Source: Streptomyces broussonetiae (GTDB taxonomy: Bacteria > Actinomycetota > Actinomycetes > Streptomycetales > Streptomycetaceae). From it: 64,000 bases of DNA. Of the stretch, positions 8,152 to 17,531 are shown piece by piece; position 1 is the first letter of the stretch, and each line of letters starts with the position of its first letter. The position numbers were made by a program, and so were the translations under genes. The notes under the pieces were generated by a model. The model saw nothing but the letters and a program-made list of their open reading frames with translations. It did no database searches and was not told the DNA's origin. The DNA is taken from NCBI RefSeq assembly GCF_009796285.1, contig NZ_CP047020.1, forward strand, positions 9,362,001 to 9,426,000, given 5' to 3'.

Positions 8152-8880
8152 TCACAGGTTGTGCGACCAGTCGTCGGCCTCGCCGTGTGCCGCCGGCCCG
8201 GCGGGCTGGGCGTGACGGTCGTCGAAGCGGTAGGTGAGGTGGTCGACCACGTCGACGACCCCGTCCAGGCGGCGGGCCAACGCGACCGCCATGGTGGCGT
8301 CGCTGCGGTGTTCCAGTTGCCCGGTGAGGGTGACCACACCGTCGTACACATCGACGTCGACGGTGTTCGGGCCGAGCCGCAGCGCGTCGACCAGCACCTC
8401 GCTCCGCACCGCCTGCCGGATCTCCTCGTCCGTGCGGACGAAGACCTGAAGCAGATCGCGCCGGGTGACGATGCCGACGAGCCGGTCCTCCTCGTCGACC
8501 ACGGGCAGTCGCTCGATGCCGTGCAGTGTCATCAGCCGGGCGGCCTCACGGACAGTCGCCTCCGCGGGCACCGTCACGGCGGGCGCCGACATCACGCCAC
8601 CGGCCGTACGCGCGCGCAACCTGGCGGAGTTCTTCCGCGCACCGCGTCGCAGCTGGTGAACCCATGTACCGAGACGGCTGCGCGGTTCCGAGAGGACTGC
8701 CTGGCGTTGCATCAGGTCGGTCTCGGAGACGACACCTATGACCTTGTCGTCCTCGTCGGTCACCGGCAGTCCGCTGACGCGGTGCTCGCGCAGGAGTCGT
8801 ACGACGTCCTTGAACGGCGTGCCGTAGTCGGCCGTGACGACGTCGTCGGTCATGACGGCGCCGATCCTCGTGGGTTCCAT
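8152..8880 (-). CDS. CBS-CBS-BON domain protein
   Basis: This 242-aa cytoplasmic protein probably senses adenosine ligands through a Bateman module. CBS 1 covers about residues 5-60 (IGAVMTDDVVTADYGTPFKD, LPVTDEDDKVIGVVSETDL). CBS 2 covers about 92-155 (GGVMSAPAVTVPAEATVREA, ERLPVVDEEDRLVGIVTRRD). A BON domain covers about 160-222 (VDVDVYDGVVTLTGQLEHRS). The start has a perfect AAGGAGGT. It lies 30 bp downstream of the acyl-CoA synthetase fusion gene and is probably cotranscribed. It resembles the hypoxic-response CBS proteins of mycobacteria in its first two domains. Confidence 0.92.
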   Translation of the reverse strand: MEPTRIGAVMTDDVVTADYGTPFKDVVRLLREHRVSGLPVTDEDDKVIGVVSETDLMQRQAVLSEPRSRLGTWVHQLRRGARKNSARLRARTAGGVMSAPAVTVPAEATVREAARLMTLHGIERLPVVDEEDRLVGIVTRRDLLQVFVRTDEEIRQAVRSEVLVDALRLGPNTVDVDVYDGVVTLTGQLEHRSDATMAVALARRLDGVVDVVDHLTYRFDDRHAQPAGPAAHGEADDWSHNL

Positions 8881-8910
8881 GGCGGACCTCCTTCGAAGGC
8901 GGTGATCCGG

Positions 8911-11601
8911 TCAGCGCAGCCGGCGCAGGTACGGGTCCTGAGCCAGGCGTGGCGCGAGCCTGATGCGGGCATCGAGCGTCGTGATCCCGTGCGGCCCGGC
9001 CAGCACCGGGTTGAGATCGGCATCCGTCAGCTGGGGCAGGTCCGAGGCCATCCGGGACAGCCGGTGCAGCAGTTGTTCCAGGGCACCGAGGTCGGCGGTG
9101 GGACTGCCGGCGTACCCGAACAGCAGCGGGGAGCAGCGGGGTGAGGCCAGCAGGTCGTGCGCGTCGAGCTCGGTCAGCGGGGCCAGCCGGGCCGCGTGGT
9201 CGGCGAGCAGTTCCGTCGCCGTACCGCCGAGCCCGAACACCACGAGCGGCCCGAAGACCTCGTCCCGCGCGATCCCGGCGAACAGCTCAGTGCCGCGCTC
9301 GGCCAGCGGCTGGACGACCACGCCGGTCATCCGGTCACCGAACCGGGTGATCAGATCCCGGTGTGCGGCCCTGACCTGGGCGCTGGTCTGCAGGTCCAGG
9401 TGGAGGGCGCGTTGCTCGCTCTTGTGCAGCAGCCCTGGCCAGTAGGCCTTCATCACGACCCGTCCGTCAGGCCCCGCGAGCCGCTCGGCCGCTGCCACGG
9501 CCTCGTCGTCGTCCTCGGCCCATGCCCAGGGGATCTGCGGGATGACGTAGCAGGCGAGGAGCAACGAGGTTGCCCGCGGATCCAGCCACCCGCCCTCCGG
9601 GTTGGCGTCCAGGTACGCGGCGACGATCTCCCGTGCGCGAGCGGTCTCCACGTCCGGCAACTCCGGAACCGCGCTGGGAAGTCGGGCAAGCCATTTCGCG
9701 CGGGCGGCGGCGTGGGCCAGGGCGCGGGCGGCATCCTCTGCGTCCGAGTACGCGGGAACAGCGGTCTCGCCCGCGGTCTGCAGCAGCTCGACACGGGACG
9801 ACTGAGTGGGCAGGACAGCGAGAACCGGGCGGGGGAGCCGCCCTGCCGTCCGTGTCAGCGCGTGTAGGAGATCCTCGCCGGTAGCCGTGGCTACGGCGGT
9901 CGGGACGAGCGTGACGAGGACGGCGTCGACGGCACCGTGCCGGGCCAGGAGACCGGTACACGAACGCAGTTGCTCCTCGCCGACCACCGCGGTCACGTCC
10001 ACCGGATTGGTGGCGGTGGCGCCATCGGGCAGCACACCGAGAAGTTCGTTCACCAGGTCGACGCCGAGCGAGGGGACGTCGAGCCCGGCTTCCGCGCACG
10101 CGTCGGCGGCGAGGACGCCCACTCCGCCGGCATTGCTCACGACAGCCACTTTCGTGCCCTTGGGGAGGGGCTGTGCATGGAGCAGTGCGGCGGTGTCGAG
10201 GAGTTCGCCGATGGTCCGGGTTGCGGTGACGCCGGCCTGGGCGAACAGGACCTGGCGGGTCATGGTGGGGGTGGCCGCGGCTGCGGTGTGGGAAGCCGCA
10301 CCGCGCCGCCCGGCCTCGGAGCGGCCCGCGTCGACTGTGAGTACCGGCATGGAGTGGGCGACGCGGCGGGCGGTACGCGAGAAGGCACGTGGGTTGCCGA
10401 AGGACTCCAGGTGCAGCACCGCCAGGTCGGTGTGCCCGTCGCTCTCCCACCACTGGAGCATGTCGTTGCCGCTGACGTCGTACTTGTCGCCGAGTGAGAC
10501 GAAGCTGGACGCGCCGATGCCGAGCCGGGCGAGCCCGTCCAGCAGCGCGATGCCGATACCGCCGGACTGTACGGCGACTCCGGCGGTGCCGGGCCCTGGG
10601 TGGTGTGCGGCGAAGGTCGCGTCGAGACGGACGTCGTCCGCGGTGTTGGCCAGGCCCAGACAGTTCGGGCCGACGAGCCTCATGCCGTGTCGCCGGCACA
10701 CGTCCATGAGAGCACCGGACTGATGCCGGTTCAGGCCCGCGGACACCACGAGCAGAGCGCCCATCCCGGCCTTCCCGCACTCCTGCGCCACCTCGGCAAC
10801 GGCGGGCGCCGGTACGGCGATCACGGCCAGGTCGGCCACCTGCGGCAGGTCGGAGACTGACCGGTAGGCGCGCACGCCGGCGATCGCACCGGCCTCGGGG
10901 TGTACGACGAAGCACGGCCCGGTGTAGTCACCGCTGCAGATGTTCCGCAGAATCGCGCGCCCCACGGAGCCGGGCCTGCGGCCCGCACCGATCACCACGA
11001 CACTCCTTGGCCGCAGCAGCCGCTGCATGCTGACCACGTCGGCGACCCGCCCCCGGGCATCGACGGCTTCCAAGTAGGGTTCGTCCTCGGTGAGTTCGAC
11101 CGTGCAGTGCACCTCGGGGCCCTGGAAGTGGCGGGTGACGCGCAGCCCCAGGTCGTGGAAGACCTTCAGCACCTCGTGGTTCTCGGACAAGGCGTCCGCG
11201 GTGAAAGCCGTCACACCCGCCGTACGAGCCGCGTCGGCCAGGTGCTCCAGCAGCAGTGTGGCCACACCCCGGTGGTGCCAGCCGTCGGCGACGGCCACCG
11301 CGATCTCGGCGGAGCTGCCCGGCGGCAGGACCTCGTATTCGGCCAGGCCCACCAGATGTCCCCCGTACTCGGCGGCCAGTGCACGGTAGCCGGGCCGTTC
11401 GCCGGCGGCCACCCGGTCGGCGGCCACTCGGGCGGAGGCCGGGCTGACGGAGAAGAACCGCAGCCGCAGATGTTCCAGTGACATCTCCTCATACAGCCGT
11501 AGGACTTCATCGCTGTCCGCCGGACCCGCCTGCCGTATCCGCACGGTGGTGCCGTCGGTCAGCAGCGCGTGCACCGGAGCTTCCTTGATGCCGGCCATCA
11601 T
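8911..11601 (-). CDS. GNAT acetyltransferase fused to ADP-forming acyl-CoA synthetase-like domains (PatA-type)
   Basis: The 896-aa product starts with a GNAT domain (about 10-165; IAVAVADGWHHRGVATLLLE is the acetyl-CoA-binding loop). A CoA-binding Rossmann domain follows (about 175-300; RSVVVIGAGRRPGSVGRAIL), then the succinyl-CoA-ligase-like segment (VAVQSGGIGIALLDGLARLG, VSNAGGVGVLAADACAEAGL) and a C-terminal ATP-grasp region (VVMKAYWPGLLHKSEQRALH, VFGLGGTATELLADHAARLA). Such fusions act as lysine acetyltransferases on acyl-CoA synthetases; the GNAT-first order matches Streptomyces PatA. The start at 11601 has GGAGGGAGG upstream; the longer open frame to 12240 crosses other genes. A palindromic motif lies 80-93 bp upstream. 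Confidence 0.92.
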   Translation of the reverse strand: MMAGIKEAPVHALLTDGTTVRIRQAGPADSDEVLRLYEEMSLEHLRLRFFSVSPASARVAADRVAAGERPGYRALAAEYGGHLVGLAEYEVLPPGSSAEIAVAVADGWHHRGVATLLLEHLADAARTAGVTAFTADALSENHEVLKVFHDLGLRVTRHFQGPEVHCTVELTEDEPYLEAVDARGRVADVVSMQRLLRPRSVVVIGAGRRPGSVGRAILRNICSGDYTGPCFVVHPEAGAIAGVRAYRSVSDLPQVADLAVIAVPAPAVAEVAQECGKAGMGALLVVSAGLNRHQSGALMDVCRRHGMRLVGPNCLGLANTADDVRLDATFAAHHPGPGTAGVAVQSGGIGIALLDGLARLGIGASSFVSLGDKYDVSGNDMLQWWESDGHTDLAVLHLESFGNPRAFSRTARRVAHSMPVLTVDAGRSEAGRRGAASHTAAAATPTMTRQVLFAQAGVTATRTIGELLDTAALLHAQPLPKGTKVAVVSNAGGVGVLAADACAEAGLDVPSLGVDLVNELLGVLPDGATATNPVDVTAVVGEEQLRSCTGLLARHGAVDAVLVTLVPTAVATATGEDLLHALTRTAGRLPRPVLAVLPTQSSRVELLQTAGETAVPAYSDAEDAARALAHAAARAKWLARLPSAVPELPDVETARAREIVAAYLDANPEGGWLDPRATSLLLACYVIPQIPWAWAEDDDEAVAAAERLAGPDGRVVMKAYWPGLLHKSEQRALHLDLQTSAQVRAAHRDLITRFGDRMTGVVVQPLAERGTELFAGIARDEVFGPLVVFGLGGTATELLADHAARLAPLTELDAHDLLASPRCSPLLFGYAGSPTADLGALEQLLHRLSRMASDLPQLTDADLNPVLAGPHGITTLDARIRLAPRLAQDPYLRRLR

Positions 11602-11680
11602 GAGGCCTCCCTCCGGACGCATCCCCTCCAGCGTCCGGCGCGCGCTCGCTGGATCACAGGGGCTGACCGGGTAAGCGTCC

Positions 11681-11694
11681 GGGACGAGTGGCCC
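11681..11694 (+). promoter_or_regulatory. Island palindrome upstream of PatA-type gene
   Basis: GGGACGAGTGGCCC lies 80-93 bp before the ATG at 11601 (minus-strand gene). It differs from the GGGACGAACGGCCC copy at 12142 by two central bases. Confidence 0.5.
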
Positions 11695-11808
11695 CGGCGC
11701 GCTCTCAGGCCGGTGCCGGTCCGTCCGTGCCGGAGCAGGTCCGGCGTCAGCACCGCGGCGGCCCGCGCCCCGAAGGCAGACGAGGCTGGTGCGACCGAGG
11801 AGACCGCT

Positions 11809-12081
11809 GTGACGCACGTTCCGGCTCTCTTCCCGCTCAAGAGCCTGCCCGCCTGGCTGACCGTGATGACCCGGCTCAACCCCCTCACCTATGCCGTCGA
11901 TCCCTTGCGCCACCTCGTCTTCGCCGCCCAGCACATGCCACGCGCAGCCCAGGCTCGCTTCCCCACAGGGGTCACCCTTTTCGGACATCAGCTGCCCCTC
12001 GCCGCCGAACTGGGCATAGTCTGTGCCTGCGTGCCCGTCTTCCTCGCCGTGGCCATCAACGGCTTCGGTAAACCGGATTAG
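11809..12081 (+). pseudogene. ABC-2 type transporter permease, C-terminal fragment
   Basis: About 85 residues of the last membrane segments of a drug-exporter-type permease survive. LPAWLTVMTRLNPLTYAVDP and LRHLVFAAQHMP are followed by GVTLFGHQLPLAAELGIVCA and a final helix ending FGKPD. There is no N-terminal two-thirds and no ATPase partner nearby. Upstream (11602-11808) nothing protein-like is seen. It is a leftover that entered the intergenic space between the PatA-type and PPOX genes. Confidence 0.7.
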
Positions 12082-12141
12082 GACGCGACCAGCGTGTCGG
12101 CATCCGGTCCAGGCAGCGGGGGACCGGAAAGTGCGCGGACG

Positions 12142-12155
12142 GGGACGAACGGCCC
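12142..12155 (+). promoter_or_regulatory. Island palindrome upstream of PPOX gene
   Basis: GGGACGAACGGCCC is the best copy of the island motif, 37-50 bp before the ATG at 12192. Confidence 0.55.
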
Positions 12156-12191
12156 AAGCGCGGTCGGCAACCGCAGCCCAGACTTGGACCC

Positions 12192-12605
12192 ATGACCGTG
12201 AACGGTACGTCTGAACTCGACCACGCACAGTGCCTGGCACTGCTCGGCGCGTGTCGCTACGGGCGCGTGGTCTTCACTGATCAGGCCCTGCCCGTGGTCG
12301 TTCCGGTCTCCTGCCTGCTCGACCGCGACGGCGTTGTCATCGGTGGGTGTGACGACCGGCGTCTGGACCGCCTGCGCGACGGCGATGTCGTCGTCTTCCA
12401 GGCGGACAGGGCGAGCGAGGCGGGCGACGTCACCGAGAGCGTCACGGTCACCGGTTACACCCACAGCATCCACGACGCTCACGAAATCGACCGAATCATC
12501 GGCCTCGCCGTCGACGGGTACTGGTGCCCGAAAGCCGACGAAAAGATCATGTCGATCGGGCTCACGATCGTGGACGGCCGTCGGTACCTCCGGGCCGCCG
12601 GCTGA
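12192..12605 (+). CDS. Pyridoxamine 5'-phosphate oxidase-family flavin-binding protein
   Basis: The 137-aa product is a small split-barrel flavoprotein of the PPOX class. The family reads CLALLGACRYGRVVFTDQAL near the N-terminus, VVVPVSCLLDRDGVVIGG as the second strand pair, and VVVFQADRASEAGDVTESVT as the central barrel region. These proteins bind FMN or F420; which one applies here cannot be told from sequence. Such genes recur in actinomycete hypoxia and stress islands. The motif at 12142-12155 suggests control with the island. Confidence 0.85.
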   Translation: MTVNGTSELDHAQCLALLGACRYGRVVFTDQALPVVVPVSCLLDRDGVVIGGCDDRRLDRLRDGDVVVFQADRASEAGDVTESVTVTGYTHSIHDAHEIDRIIGLAVDGYWCPKADEKIMSIGLTIVDGRRYLRAAG

Positions 12606-12674
12606 CCCTGCGCTCGCTGGAATCTGCTCCGGTCAAGCGCGATGATGTATCGCGCCTGATTTGGAGCATGTGTC

Positions 12675-14050
12675 ATGCCTGCTGCTGAGAGAGAGCCTGG
12701 CAGGCCGAACGCGCCGGCCCGGCCGACCGCCGGCCCGCACCCAGGACGCCTGTACTTCCCCGACCCCGCCCGCCTTGAACTCGACCAGGCGGTGCAGAAC
12801 CTGCTGGCCACCGCACACGAGGTACAGCGCACCCAGGGCCGGATCCGCGCGCTGCTGCGCGCGGTCATGCTGGTCACCGACGAGAGCGACCTGGCCAGGA
12901 TTCTGCGGCAGCTGGTCATCTCCGCACGCGACCTGACCGGGGCCGCCTGGGCCGCCGTGGTGCCGGGCGATGAGTTCGGCCGGGCCGACAACATGATCCA
13001 CGCGGGACTGCAGGACGCGGACGCCGACCACCTCGACCCGATCGCGCTCGCGCTGCACGACTTCCAGGACCACTTCGCAGGCCGTGACATCGTCCGGGTG
13101 GACGACGCCAGGGTCTCCCGGGCACACCGCCGGTCAGTGCCCTCCTCGGCGCCGCGATCCGGACCGGCAACGGGAACGCCGCGCACCTGTACCTGGCCGA
13201 CAAGCACCACCCCGGCCACTCCCCGGGACCCTTCAGCTCCGAGGACGAGGAGCTGGTGCAGGTGCTGGCATCGGCGGCCGCAACCGCCGTGGACCACGCC
13301 GTGCTGCTGGACCAGATTCGGCTGCGCGAGGCATGGCAGCACGCGCATACCCAGCTCACCACCGCCATCCTCAGCGACGCCGACGGCGACCACGCGCTGC
13401 AGGTCATCGCCGAGCAGGCCCTGCAGATCGCCGAGGCCGACACCGCCCTGGTCAGCCTGCCCGACCGTGCGCCCGACCGCCTGGTCGTCCGCGCCGCAGC
13501 CGGCCTCGGCAGCTCCGAACTGCTCGGCCGGACACAGCCCGTGGACGCCGCCTCCCTGACCGGCCGCGCCTACGCCACAGGCCGGCCCCGGATCACCGAG
13601 GACGCCCGCGGCGGTCTCCACATTCTGGGCCTGCAGCTCCCGGTTGCGACGAGCCTGGGTCCGGCCATGGCCGTCCCGCTCACCGACCGAGACACACCCG
13701 TCGGCACGCTGTCCGTCGCCCGTGCCACGACGCGCAGGCGCTTCGGCAGCACAGAGGTGGAACTCCTCGCCTCCTTCGCCGTCCAGGCGGCACTCGCCCG
13801 GCGCCTGACCGCAGACCGTGCGGACGACGAACAACTCAGACTCCTCCACGACAGTGACCGCATCGGAGCCGACCTGCGCGAGCGCACCATCCGGGATCTC
13901 TACGCCATCGGCCTCGACCTGCACAGCATCGCCGGACGCCTCGACTCCGACCGGCAGCAGGCAGTGCTCGACGGTGCCGATCGCATCGACGTGGTCATCA
14001 AGGACATCACCGGCACCGTCTTCGGCCTCCGGATCACCCGTGAGAGCTGA
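12675..14050 (+). pseudogene. Tandem-GAF sensor of the DosS/DevS type, frameshifted and lacking kinase domains
   Basis: The first frame (from ATG 12675) encodes an N-terminal helix LELDQAVQNLLATAHEVQR and the first GAF domain to about 13105. A single-base-type shift then moves the coding to another frame: LPGTPPVSALLGAAIRTGNG from about 13115, second GAF (HALQVIAEQALQIAEADTAL, RAAAGLGSSELLGRTQPVDA) to 14050. The end reads like the dimerisation helix of DosS kinases (DSDRIGADLRERTI, RDLYAIGLDLHSIAG), but the phospho-accepting His of the DLHD motif is replaced (DLRE) and no HATPase domain follows. Even if the shift were an assembly error, this would be a kinase-dead GAF protein. Confidence 0.75.
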
Positions 14051-14534
14051 GCCGCGTTCGAGCACCGGGGAATCACGGCCGACTCGTCGACGGCAGGCGG
14101 AGCGCAGGTGTGCACGTCCAGGCCAACGGCTCGGCCGGGGCCGGCGGTGCCCGGCATCATTGGTCAGCAGCGCTGTCGGACCGCGTGCCCGACTCGGGGG
14201 AGCAGTCGGAGACGCGCAACCGCAAGGTCCGCAGCCCCAGAACGTCGCAGAGAAGGCCCTCGAGGCGGCGAATCAGCAACGCACCGCTCTGCCGGGCGAG
14301 ACCCGGGCCTGCCGGTCGGGCGAACCAACGCGAAAGATCCTCGTGCGCAGTCGGGCACTCTGCGCAAGGCGCCGCCGGCTCGGATTGAGCTTGTCGAAGG
14401 CGGCTACGAGCGCCCGGTCCAGGCCCGCCGATGTATGCCCTCGAGGCGTCGGTGACGAGCACGCCCCCTCGGCCCGGGTGGTGACGTGGTGACTGGAGGC
14501 CGACGGAGGTTCGGACTGTGCTCGTTCATCGGAT
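14051..14534. other. Non-coding gap
   Basis: No gene was supported. The minus frame 14157-14462 has a fair amino-acid composition at one end (LEGLLCDVLGLRTLRLR) but no recognisable family, start signal or conservation cue. Confidence 0.5.
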
Positions 14535-15197
14535 TCAGGTGGTGGGTGCAGGCGCCTGCGAGCCCTCGTCGACAAGGAGCAGGGCGCCGGTCGCGGCCAG
14601 GACCTCCTGCACGGTGATGCCCGGAGCGGTTTCCACCAGGTGCAGGCCCTCGGTGGTGACGTCGATGACGGCCAGGTCGGTGATGATTCGGTCCACCACA
14701 CGGCGGCCCGTGGCGGGAAGACTCAACTCCTCAACGATCTTCGGGCTGCCGTCCTTGGCGACGTGCTCCATCACGACGACCAGCCGGCGGGCGCCGTGGA
14801 CCAGGTCCATCGCACCGCCCATGCCCTTGACCATCTTCCCGGGGATCACCCAGTTGGCCAGGTCGCCGCATGCCGACACCTGCAAGGCGCCGAGCACGGA
14901 GACATCGATCCGACCGGCTCGGATCATGCCGAAGGAGAGGGCCGAATCGAAGTAGGAGGTGCCGGAGACGGTGGTCACCGTCTCCTTCCCGGCGTTGATC
15001 ACATCAGGGTGCTCGTCGCCGTCGTACGGGTAGGGGCCCACGCCCAGAATGCCGTTCTCCGAGTGCAGCACCACGTGCACGCCGTCCGGCAGGTGGTTGG
15101 GGATCAGGGTGGGCAGACCGATGCCCAGGTTGACGTACTGGCCGTCGCGCAGCTCCCGGGCGGCGCGGGCGGCGAGCTGGTTGCGGTCGAGCGGCAT
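14535..15197 (-). CDS. scoB: 3-oxoacid CoA-transferase subunit B
   Basis: This is the beta subunit of succinyl-CoA:3-ketoacid (acetoacetate) CoA-transferase, which converts acetoacetate plus succinyl-CoA to acetoacetyl-CoA plus succinate. The 220-aa product has the subunit B N-terminus (AARAARELRDGQYVNLGIGL), and the catalytic Glu lies in HSENGILGVGP. LGALQVSACGDLANWVIPGK and GMGGAMDLVHGARRLVVVME are also family motifs. It starts 2 bp after scoA. With the 3-hydroxybutyrate dehydrogenase nearby it completes a route from 3-hydroxybutyrate to central metabolism. Confidence 0.95.
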   Translation of the reverse strand: MPLDRNQLAARAARELRDGQYVNLGIGLPTLIPNHLPDGVHVVLHSENGILGVGPYPYDGDEHPDVINAGKETVTTVSGTSYFDSALSFGMIRAGRIDVSVLGALQVSACGDLANWVIPGKMVKGMGGAMDLVHGARRLVVVMEHVAKDGSPKIVEELSLPATGRRVVDRIITDLAVIDVTTEGLHLVETAPGITVQEVLAATGALLLVDEGSQAPAPTT

Positions 15198-15199
15198 GG

Positions 15200-16000
15200 T
15201 CACTTCTCCTCGGAGTCGGTGCGGGGGACGGCTGCCTGGGCGCCGACGTGTGCCGGGCGCACGGTGCGACGCTCGATGCGCTTGAGCAGCGAGTCGTCGA
15301 CGGCGACCACTCGGTCCACGTACACGCCCGGCAGATGCACGGCGTCCGGTGGCAGTTCGCCGGCATCGACGATGCGCTCGGCCTCCACCACGGTCACGCG
15401 CCCCGCCATCGCGCACAGCGGATTGAAGTTGCGTGCCGACGCATGGAAGACGCAGTTGCCGTGCCGGTCGGCGACCGCGGCCCGCACCAGGGCGAAGTCG
15501 GCGGTGATGGCCTCCTCCAGCAGGTAGCGGCGGCCGCCGAACTCCCGTGTCTCCTTGGGCGGGGAGGCCACCGCGACACCGCCGTCGCAGGTGTGGCGCC
15601 ACGGCAGGCCGCCCTCCTCGACCTGGGTGCCCACCCCGGCCGGGGTGTAGAACGCGGGGATGCCGGTGCCGCCCGCCCGCAGGCGCTCGGCGAGAGTGCC
15701 TTGCGGTGTCAGTTCCACCTCCAGTTCGCCGGCCAGGTACTGGCGGGCGAACTCCTTGTTCTCGCCCACGTAGGAGGAGGTCATCCGGGTGATCCGGCCG
15801 GCCCGCAGCAGCAGTCCCAGCCCCCAGTCGTCGACACCGCAGTTGTTGGACACGACCCGCAGGCCGGACGCGTTCGTCCCGGTCAGCGCGGCGATCAGCG
15901 TCGACGGGATGCCGCACAGACCGAACCCGCCGACCGCGAGTGTCGCACCGTCAGGGATGTCCGCCACTGCCTGCTCGGCCGCGGCCACCACTTTGTCCAT
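15200..16000 (-). CDS. scoA: 3-oxoacid CoA-transferase subunit A
   Basis: This is the alpha subunit of the same CoA-transferase. The 266-aa product shows ATLAVGGFGLCGIPSTLIAA near the N-terminus, LRVVSNNCGVDDWGLGLLL, and the pattern ARQYLAGELEVELTPQGTLA. GNCVFHASARNFNPLCAMAG lies in the last third. The ATG at 16000 has GGAAGGA upstream. It is the first gene of a two-gene operon transcribed away from the ABC-transporter operon. Subunit A alone is inactive; both are intact here. Confidence 0.95.
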   Translation of the reverse strand: MDKVVAAAEQAVADIPDGATLAVGGFGLCGIPSTLIAALTGTNASGLRVVSNNCGVDDWGLGLLLRAGRITRMTSSYVGENKEFARQYLAGELEVELTPQGTLAERLRAGGTGIPAFYTPAGVGTQVEEGGLPWRHTCDGGVAVASPPKETREFGGRRYLLEEAITADFALVRAAVADRHGNCVFHASARNFNPLCAMAGRVTVVEAERIVDAGELPPDAVHLPGVYVDRVVAVDDSLLKRIERRTVRPAHVGAQAAVPRTDSEEK

Positions 16001-16291
16001 GCTCTTTCCTTCCCCACGGGGTCCGTTCCGTTCGCCGGGCCGGTCGGCTCACCGCGTCGGCGGCCTGGACCAGGTGGTCTTCACCCTTGCGGTACCTGCC
16101 GTCACCGACCATGTGCGCCAGTGCCATGACTGGGCCTCGAAGAGCGGTGATTGACAACATGCCGCCTGTCGCACGGCGCTCCTAGGGTTCCGACAACCAC
16201 GCACCGCGCCCCGTCGTACGAGGCTGCCGTCCCAGCAAGCCTGACGGAACCCGGCGGCGGGCGGGCGACACACTGTCAGGAGCCGATCGTC

Positions 16292-17527
16292 ATGCGTTCC
16301 AGCCTCACGGGCACCTTCAGCAGCAGATCTGTTCGCGCACTCACCCTGATCGCGGTCGGAGCCCTGGTCGCGGGCTGCTCCTCGGCCGGTACCGCAGGCA
16401 CCGCGTCCGCCGGCTCGGACGGCAGGACCGCCTCCGTGAAGGTGGGGCTGGTCTACTCGCGCAGCGGACTCCTCGCCGCCTACGGCAAGCAGTACGAGCA
16501 GGGTTTCAAGGCCGGTCTGGCCTACGCCACGCACGGGACGAACAAGGCCGGCGGCCATCCGGTCGAGGTCACCGAACAGGACGACGCGGGCGACCCGGCC
16601 AAGGCCGTGGCCGCGGCCAAGACCCTCGTCGGCAAGGGCTACAAGATCCTCGCCGGCACCACCGACTCCGGTGTGGCACTGCAGATGGCGCCGCTGGCCG
16701 CGCAGAACAAGGTGCTGTACGTGAGCGGTCCCGCCGCGACCGACGCGGTCACCGGCGTCAACGCCTACACCTTCCGCTCGGGCCGGCAGTCCTATCAGGA
16801 CATCCTCGCGGCCGGAACCCTTCTCGGCGACGCCAAGGGCAGGAAGGTCACCGTGCTCGCCCAGAACTCCGCGTTCGGACAGGCCAATGTGGCCGCCGTG
16901 AAGTCGGTCCTCGGGAAGGAGGGCGCGCACGTCGGTTCCGTGTTGGCCCCGTCGAGCGCCACCGACCTCACGCCCTTCGCCCGCCAGACCAGGGCCGGCA
17001 AGCCGGACCTGGTGTTCGTCGCCTGGGCGGGCGCCACCGCCCCTGCCCTGTGGACCGCGCTCAACCAGCAGGGCGTGCTGGACGCGAGCAAGGTCGTCAC
17101 CGGACTCGCGGGCACCGCCTCGTACCCGGTCTTCGGCCCGGCCGGCTCCAAGGTCGCCTTCCTCGCGCACTACTTTCCGGGCGCCGGGGGCGGCAACCCC
17201 GTCGAGAAGGCCATGCTCGACGGCATCACCAAGGCCGGTGGAACCCCCGACCTGTTCAGCCCGGACGGCTTCACCGCCGCCCAGATGATCGTGCACGCCG
17301 TCGAGTCCGGCAGCACCACCGACACCGCGGCCATGGCCAAGGCGCTGGAGGGCTGGAGCTTCGACGGGCCCAAGGGCAAGGAGCAGATCCGCGCGACGGA
17401 CCACGCCCTGCTGCAGCCGATGTTCACGGCCCGGCTCAAGGGCACCGGCAGCGCCGCCCGGCCCGAGCTGATCGCCGGCATCCCGATGACAGCGGTCGCA
17501 CCACCGGCCACGAAGACGGCGGGCTGA
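16292..17527 (+). CDS. Branched-chain-amino-acid-type (Liv-like) ABC substrate-binding lipoprotein
   Basis: This is the extracellular receptor of the downstream importer. The 411-aa product has a lipoprotein signal with lipobox LVAGC (Cys about 31) and a type I periplasmic-binding fold (VKVGLVYSRSGLLAAYGKQY, VEVTEQDDAGDPAKAVAAAK). Its real ligand is unknown; the Liv family also binds aromatic acids, amides and short-chain acids. AGGAG precedes the ATG. Gene order binding protein, two ATPases, two permeases, hydrolase, with overlapping starts, indicates one operon. The CoA-transferase context suggests an organic-acid ligand such as 3-hydroxybutyrate or its oligomers (inference). Confidence 0.9.
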   Translation: MRSSLTGTFSSRSVRALTLIAVGALVAGCSSAGTAGTASAGSDGRTASVKVGLVYSRSGLLAAYGKQYEQGFKAGLAYATHGTNKAGGHPVEVTEQDDAGDPAKAVAAAKTLVGKGYKILAGTTDSGVALQMAPLAAQNKVLYVSGPAATDAVTGVNAYTFRSGRQSYQDILAAGTLLGDAKGRKVTVLAQNSAFGQANVAAVKSVLGKEGAHVGSVLAPSSATDLTPFARQTRAGKPDLVFVAWAGATAPALWTALNQQGVLDASKVVTGLAGTASYPVFGPAGSKVAFLAHYFPGAGGGNPVEKAMLDGITKAGGTPDLFSPDGFTAAQMIVHAVESGSTTDTAAMAKALEGWSFDGPKGKEQIRATDHALLQPMFTARLKGTGSAARPELIAGIPMTAVAPPATKTAG

Positions 17528-17531
17528 GACG

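Noticed and set aside
14157..14462. Minus-strand 101-codon frame in the gap beside scoB
   Set aside because: No ribosome site and no family; only a short run looks protein-like.
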